The notes beneath the pieces were generated by a model. It was not told the origin of the DNA. It saw only the letters and a list, made by a program, of their open reading frames with translations, and did no database searches. Of a DNA stretch of 64,000 nucleotides, positions 60,201 through 64,000 are shown piece after piece (positions within the stretch are counted from its first letter, which is position 1; the number at the start of each line of letters is the position of its first letter). The translations under genes were made by a program, and so were the position numbers. The stretch comes from Beroe ovata (Eukaryota; Ctenophora; Nuda; Beroida; Beroidae): assembly GCA_946803715.1 (NCBI GenBank), contig CAMPET010000001.1:1287845-1351844 (forward strand), given 5' to 3'.

Positions 60201-62275
60201 CGTAGGTGTCTTGATCGCTTTCCGAATGACGCTGGCGTTGACCACCGGTAAAGTATTCCAAGCTCAGTGGCCTCCTGAAGTACCTCTCTGAAAGCCACCT
60301 CTGTTCGGGACCCGAGAGGTTGACATTCGTATGGTATACGTGGTGGTAATCCACTGGTGTGATCTTGTTGGTAGCTCGTCGCCAGGGTGGCAGTGCCAGG
60401 AGAATTCGCTCTGCGTCAAGAGTTCCATCACCGCTGGGGATAATGTACTCCTTCTTAAACTCTCCCTTAACCTCGCTTGACCCACTCTTCTTGGCGTATT
60501 CCGAGGGACTGAGACCTCCTGGTAAATTGTAGGACTTTTCCACCACAGCTTGGGAAGCCAGGTCTGTGTATCCGAAGATGGAAGCTCTGGCAGCACGCTC
60601 CTCCGCAGAGATTTCGCCTCCGGTCGCTCCCCCGGCATAGCCAGTTCCGGCAGTGACCTCGACAGTTCTTCTCTTACCTAGACCGGGCTACGTTAGGAAA
60701 ACCTGGACTCTCTCTTCCCAACTATAGAGAGAGCCTTAGGAACAATTATCAACTCATAGGGTACGACAAACATGGCACAAACAGTGATAACACATGCGAC
60801 ATCTTAATATAGGCAATATTTGTGCCATGCTTACAGCGCAGCAATGTATAAGCATAGCTTCAAACAATAGACAATTCCGAAAAAACCACACTCGTTATTC
60901 ATTCATTTTTGACACTTATACATCTTTTCATTCAGCTCCATGGTCACAGTGGCTATAATTAATGACTCACTGTTTCTCTGAGGGAATCCTTCATCAGTTT
61001 TCGTGTTGTAAGTTGAGGAACCATACGATCTTCTGAACCGGTAATTGGAGCCTGGTGGGGCAATGACTGGAGAAACAGGTACATACCTATTACCTACGGT
61101 GAGTTCATTAAAAACAAGCTCAAGGGACTCTTACTGGTATCGACAACGGATCCCGGTGTGTAAACATAGTCAGATCTCAGTCGTCGCATGTACCACCTGA
61201 ATAAAGTTAGTATGTACCAAATAGCACATTGCAAAGCAACATTCATGTTGTTGCTAAGCAACATTGACATTGTTGCTAGGTAACTGCGACTCACTTCTCC
61301 GGTTCGTAGTCTCTTGGCTCGTGAGCGAAGGCGTACTTGCTGTGTACAGCTCCCCCAGAGTACCTAGTCCGGAAATCACTTGTAGAGCTGTTCAGTCCGG
61401 AAGAGTAACTCCTGGGGGGAGGAAAGTGAGGAGTTGAACCCGATACACATGACCAGATGGGTAATATTATATCAGGACACAGATCTATAGACCTGAGATT
61501 CATATCACAATGCTTGGGACTCATTGAAGGAAATTGACCACCATTATCATACGATCATAGATTATATACGATCATAGAAACTGTGTTGGATGAGGATATC
61601 ATGTGAGAGGTATATGAGTGCTACACTTACGTTGAAGATACAGGCACGTAGCCGGATCCCCCAGCTGAGGAGGATGAGTATCGTGTCTCGTAGATACCAG
61701 ACCTGTTGGCGCCCACGGGGCCGAACCCGACGTAGTTAACCTAAAGACGGGGAGCAGTGGCGTCAATGATGATGGCACTCTGCCAACCATTGCCATGCCA
61801 ACAGTTGAAGTAGCGGGTATGATAGTGAGATGTAATACCTTAGCATTGCGGGAAACATTTACTGGGTTAGCCTCGAAGTAGCCGCTCCTATGAACGTGTG
61901 TGCTGACATGTCTCTCCGGCCGGTAGAAATTGATCTGAAGTGGAGTAAACACGTGGAGTAAACACATGAAGTGGACACCAGAATTAGCTGACACCAATGT
62001 GAGTTATCGACCACTGATAGAATTGGTAGGAATAATATGGGGGAAGAGAAGATCGGATATCATTCGACATGACTATTGACTACTATATAAGCCATGACAA
62101 TTGCTGAATATCACGTGATTGTTGGATACCACCACGTGACTGGTGTCAATGATACCAGTCACGTGGTGGTACCCTATCTTACTACCTTCTTGAAGGTGTA
62201 GTGGTGTACTTCTGGTGTTATGTAGGAACACAGTCCGTACTTGTTGAGGATGTTGTCTGTCCTCGAGTCAGTCAT
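31134..62275 (-). CDS. Large unrecognised modular protein gene, about 41 exons
   Basis: Exons, all with matching phases: 62186-62275 (ATG 62275), 61839-61934, 61631-61740, 61295-61411, 61135-61196, 60971-61066, 60057-60677, 56361-59614, 56083-56255, 55854-55984, 54641-55731, 52823-53098, 52343-52432, 51761-51976, 51127-51297, 50430-50534, 50184-50300, 49800-50045, 49194-49445, 48444-48683, 48089-48328, 47371-47679, 46663-46902, 46322-46561, 45981-46220, 45526-45771, 44945-45199, 44610-44834, 44300-44506, 43960-44202, 43679-43855, 39217-39261, 37270-37343, 36146-36214, 35740-35880, 35151-35231, 34516-34599, 34070-34114, 33421-33514, 33143-33221, 31134-31242. Roughly 3,660 residues. I see no signal peptide, catalytic motif or known domain. 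The layout (head, two Lys/Glu helices, tandem beta-rich repeats, short-motif tail) suggests a structural scaffold. The stop codon is uncertain. Confidence 0.8.
33803..33841. repeat. Perfect 17-base hairpin
   Basis: CTTCCATCCTAGCCAGT (33803-33819), loop AGCCG, then the exact reverse complement (33825-33841). It is intronic, between exons 34070-34114 and 33421-33514 of the large gene. Confidence 0.9.
37558..37821 (-). CDS. Small membrane-anchor ORF or alternative first exon
   Basis: ATG at 37819-37821 opens an 87-residue frame with one hydrophobic helix (about residues 7-32, including FFNSIVAAITSATLFIVFV) and then a polar Ser/Glu/Asp-rich stretch. TATATAG-like boxes lie about 20-35 bases upstream. 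An internal donor (ACAG|GTTTAA) leaves in phase 1, which fits the acceptor of exon 37270-37343. It could therefore be an alternative first exon giving a membrane-tethered VGKL tail. It may equally be a stand-alone small gene or a chance frame. Confidence 0.4.
   Translation of the reverse strand: MVVLELIGYTFFNSIVAAITSATLFIVFVKYLTSRQESASENQDEGRNECDTDNQTGLKGASSYKFQMISRLLKQIESTQYTISDKI
39262..43678. other. Long intron, or undetected exons
   Basis: No convincing exon is seen between the last B module and the tail. The flanking phases are compatible, so it may be one 4.4-kb intron. It contains the 41908-41978 foldback and short direct repeats at 40450-40507 and 40911-40938. Confidence 0.5.
41908..41978. 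repeat. 33-base-arm foldback hairpin
   Basis: Left arm 41908-41940 and right arm 41946-41978 are reverse complements with about four mismatches. The inner 13 bases (GGCTGGCAGGTTC) are perfect and the loop is GAATT. It is intronic. The GGTTCGAATT core resembles a tRNA T-arm but no cloverleaf surrounds it. Confidence 0.85.
43679..51976 (-). repeat. Array of seventeen B modules on symmetric phase-1 exons
   Basis: Each module is about 55-100 residues. It pairs two similar half-repeats: GGNFILRIPAGLW followed by VQANDGFRGI, then NPDGSYTVKLTP followed by QWQTFQDNQKNP. A Pro/Ala/Gln linker and an acidic end (DDENITAATDPS) follow. Most exons are 225-255 bases; 47371-47679 is longer, with a PQSAPQSAPQ linker. 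All enter and leave in phase 1, usually splitting a Ser codon (A|GT). One module is divided over exons 50430-50534 and 50184-50300. The first two (51761-51976, 51127-51297) and last three (44300-44506, 43960-44202, 43679-43855) are the most divergent. No family is recognised. Confidence 0.85.
46219..46671. repeat. Recent tandem duplication of exon plus intron
   Basis: The introns after exon 46322-46561 and after exon 46663-46902 are near-copies (CTAAAGATAGTTACTGATGA, AACATGAGCAATAACACATG, AATCAATAATCATCTCACTG) offset by about 341 bases. Non-coding sequence is conserved along with the exons, which marks a young duplication. Confidence 0.85.
52093..52176. repeat. Foldback with partly paired interior
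   Basis: GATAGTGTGGCTGCTC (52093-52108) pairs with GAGCAGCCACCCTATC (52161-52176) with one mismatch. The roughly 50-base interior can pair further. The size resembles a microRNA precursor. It is intronic in the large gene. Confidence 0.6.
52343..53098 (-). CDS. Acidic linker exons
   Basis: Exons 52823-53098 and 52343-52432 encode an acidic, unstructured-looking linker (for example EFGTGDLVIDLEADDLQY) between the Lys/Ala/Glu helix and the first B module. The acceptor at 53098 was chosen because its phase fits exon 54641-55731. An upstream AG (about 53133) gives the wrong phase unless another exon exists. Confidence 0.65.
54641..55731 (-). CDS. Lys/Ala/Glu long-helix exon with a one-N gap
   Basis: This exon encodes about 360 residues made of EEAKKKAEEEAKKKADEE and EEKKKAAEEKKK variants. 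That is the composition of a single alpha helix or coiled-coil rod. The reading frame is broken at the N at 55099: flanking repeats imply about ten missing bases (expected CTTGGCCTCTTCATCAG, seen CTTGGAC-N-ATCAG), so I read this as an assembly collapse and not a mutation. Entry follows TTTACAG; exit is AAAG|GTATGA, phase 1. Confidence 0.85.
55854..57640 (-). repeat. Five tandem copies of beta-rich repeat A
   Basis: Each copy is about 90-100 residues: V-x-F-x-L-[SD]-P with a following PC (for example VVNFHLSPTDKEPCQV, VVRFNLDPAKEPCVV, VVKFKLSPDDPNPCEV), a Lys/Asp-rich middle, then I-x-L-x-L-T-P or equivalent, and a closing strand ending in DGKLNI / DGQLSV / NGQVNV. Four copies lie in exon 56361-59614. 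The fifth is split over exons 56083-56255 and 55854-55984. Copy 2 (about 57060-57300) is the most diverged. The alternating pattern predicts a beta sandwich. I do not recognise the family. Confidence 0.75.
56361..59614 (-). CDS. 3.25-kb exon: tandem repeats, Lys/Glu helix, four A repeats
   Basis: One 1,084-codon exon. In order it holds a Ser/Thr/Tyr-rich region; at least six copies of a 12-residue unit (YTPSTYDSKPRD and variants, about 58750-58975); an acidic Val/Pro/Glu region; six copies of EAPKEAAP (58205-58352); a Lys/Glu/Ala helix with KPEEKKP repeats (about 57840-58200); and four copies of the beta-rich A repeat (about 56365-57640). The entry codon is split A+GCT..., and the exit is the phase-0 donor GAT|GTGAGT. 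The Ser/Phe-rich plus-strand frames opposite it are shadows. Confidence 0.85.
60057..62275 (-). CDS. N-terminal Tyr/Arg-rich head (seven exons)
   Basis: Start ATG at 62273-62275 opens MTDSRTDNILNKYGLC. Exons follow with RPERHVSTHVHRSGYF, VNYVGFGPVGANRSG, SDFRTRYSGG and RRLRSDYVYTPGS, then a 621-base exon with KSYNLPGGLSPSEYAKK, ERYFRRPLSLEYF and RYLYDRYFFTHGEGPKR. The block is rich in Tyr, Arg, Ser and Gly with no membrane segment. The polypyrimidine-rich CTATTATAG about 30 bases before the ATG could be a 5' UTR acceptor. Every internal exon obeys phase. The 60057 donor (GTTTGT) and the 60677 acceptor are weaker than the rest. Confidence 0.75.
62127..62171. repeat. Perfect 18-base hairpin beside the first donor
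   Basis: TACCACCACGTGACTGGT (62127-62144) and its exact reverse complement (62154-62171) are separated by nine bases. Each arm contains a CACGTG E-box. In the minus-strand transcript the hairpin begins about 14 bases after the first exon's 5' splice site. Confidence 0.9.
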
Positions 62276-63196
62276 GACGCCGTATAACTCCTATCTCTTG
62301 CACTATAATAGGGGGAGGATAGGGCTGATCAGGTTAGCGAAGGTTGAATATATTAGAATCCTAGGAACGAGCACTAAGTAACAGACTTGATATTTGGATA
62401 TGATTACTGATAAAGCACAGCATTAATAACTTAATAAGCAATGTGATATGTATCAAAAGCAAAACTATTCAGATTTTCCAGTGCGATATCAACAACAGCG
62501 GCAACATATGCGAGCAACTCAGCAACACGCTAAATGAACGGGCGCTTAGCAAGACAGGTATCACGGTGAAAAAAGCGTCCAGTACATCATATTGCAGATA
62601 TTGTAGCACCTCAACATTCGTAATTAAGTAATTACTGCGTGTAGCGGAATGTTTCACAGACTAAAACAGGGTTACATGCTGTCTTATTGTGTTCTAAACA
62701 TAATAGGGGTATCATATCAATATGGTCAGGGAAGCCATGATGGAGGAAGTTGGGCGAAGCGATGGCTTGAGTTTGATTATTGCAGTGCTGATCCATTACA
62801 GATTATGTTTATCGATAAAATACCAGTTAAATGAGATCATACCTACTGAATAGGGAAGAAACTCAGATATGTATGGGATTGACCGATGAAATACCGATAG
62901 AAACATCTCATTCCTCTCCTAATTCTATACCGACCATAATCCGAGCACGCGCACCCGCACAATGCCCCTGCATCTTATCTGCAACTTTCTTCAGGCGAAG
63001 CCAAAGACTTGCAATAAACTTAACTTTCCTTGAAATTACTGTTCCAAAGATTTTATATAAACGAGTCAACATTTAATCGGTTATTTGACAACTGCATGTG
63101 TTAACTTTCCCGAGGGTTGAAGTTGAACATCCTTAAAAGCTAGTATGTCAATCGCAAAATATTTCCTCTTGCTTCTTATCAGCCGTAACTCCTGAC

Positions 63197-63234
63197 CAAA
63201 ATCGTAGCAACGTACTTGTGTTACTACGATTTTG
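63197..63234. repeat. 15-base-arm hairpin
   Basis: CAAAATCGTAGCAAC and its reverse complement (one mismatch) flank an 8-base loop. Confidence 0.75.
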
Positions 63235-63437
63235 TTAAACCCACAGCAGCTCAATACACGAAAATTGGCGTGTTATATAAGTTCGAGAATATTAATATTA
63301 TGCAGCTTATCCAAAATGCTTAAAATTTACTGCAAGAAACTTGAATGTTAGCAGGTGCAGTTTGCCAGGTAGGAGGAAGAATATTAAGTAAGGTTTTAAT
63401 TTGGCAGGGGATATATAAATTAGCACGATGTCTATTG

Positions 63438-63452
63438 AATGTGTCAGTGTGT

Positions 63453-63499
<47 letters not shown>

Positions 63500-63502
63500 A
63501 GT
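63438..63502. repeat. (TG)n microsatellite
   Basis: A GTGTCAGTGTGTCAG lead-in to a long perfect TG run that ends in TCAGTGTGAG. The open frames through it are artefacts. Confidence 0.95.
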
Positions 63503-64000
63503 GTGAGGGAACAAAAACACTCACACCTCCATTTCACGAATCTCCCTCCTACCAAAACACATTCCAGCCCATCATAAACTATGAATTTTATACAGTCGAC
63601 GAAAACAGTCATGAAAATTCAGCATATCTTCAGGTCAAGAGCGCCAGTAAAAACTCGAACAAACAAGACATAAAAATTATTATGAAAACTCGCTTCTAAA
63701 ATGTGTTGAAAGGCGTCGTTATTCTCATATTAGCTCCGCTTGGCCATGGTACCACACACTTCATATATCAGTATTTAGTGTTGGCGCTGAAGTGCAATGG
63801 AACTATGAACACAAGTGGAAACACATATAGGAAAGTAGGAAGACATATCATAGGAAGACAATATAACTGGTGCAACAAATGCCAATAGAATGCGATCAGC
63901 TTAACGATCAGCTTAACGATACTAGGTTAACGATTCCACTGGTAAGGATACCAGGTAATAGTATTAGTTTAACAATACCGTGAAACCAGGTAATGAATGG

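Larger units (their letters stand above)
62276..64000. other. Upstream non-coding DNA of the large gene
   Basis: No gene is recognised. Upstream of the ATG lie a CT-rich run and CTATTATAG (promoter TATA-like or a 5' UTR acceptor). Further out are a hairpin, a TG microsatellite and short direct repeats (GATCAGCTTAAC twice at about 63895-63920). Confidence 0.55.

Noticed and set aside
63439-63699. Open frames through the TG microsatellite
   Set aside because: Dinucleotide repeats translate to Cys/Val or Thr/His runs on both strands; this is an artefact.

Overview
The window is eukaryotic and animal-like. Coding sequence is split into short exons with GT-AG introns of a few hundred bases. The flanks carry TG/CA microsatellites, an internal (TTAGGG)4 block, and single-N or long-N assembly gaps that sit in or next to repeats. 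Two deeply conserved animal genes (an INPP5A-type inositol polyphosphate 5-phosphatase and supervillin) plus a class A GPCR with a TRT in place of DRY suggest an early-branching metazoan. I lean to a cnidarian from the GPCR style and an estimated base composition near 40% GC. This is inference, and a sponge or placozoan is not excluded.

Layout. (1) 0.4-1.8 kb, plus strand: the 3' half of an INPP5A orthologue, six exons in consistent phase to the stop at 1802. (2) 1.8-5.4 kb: convergent intergenic/3' UTR DNA with two foldback repeats and back-to-back poly(A) signals. (3) 5.4-17.3 kb, minus strand, probably extending to 21.7 kb or beyond: a supervillin orthologue whose gelsolin-like repeats and villin headpiece could be rebuilt exon by exon with every phase matching. 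A single-exon GPCR (24607-25926, plus) lies upstream on the opposite strand. It would be nested in a supervillin intron if the 27 kb exon belongs to supervillin. (4) About 31-62.3 kb, minus strand: one very large modular gene of about 41 exons and roughly 3,660 residues that I do not recognise. From N to C it has a Tyr/Arg-rich head, Ser/Thr/Tyr/Pro tandem repeats, an Ala/Pro/Glu repeat, a Lys/Glu helix, five copies of a beta-rich repeat (called A here), a second long Lys/Ala/Glu helix, an acidic linker, seventeen copies of a Trp/Gln-containing module (called B here) on symmetric phase-1 exons, and a tail of short exons that repeat a VGKL motif. (5) 62.3-64 kb: upstream non-coding DNA.

The large gene is the most novel content. 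It looks like a lineage-restricted structural or scaffold protein built by exon duplication, and one exon-plus-intron duplication is recent enough that the intron copies still align. Its 3' exons run towards supervillin on the same strand, and one of them resembles a short segment that precedes the gelsolin repeats of vertebrate supervillins as I remember it. The boundary between the two genes is therefore open. The window also holds at least eight long foldback hairpins, a cluster of GGAC....GTCC palindromes around the telomeric block, and a dispersed TGACACCACT motif that appears in-frame inside one coding exon.
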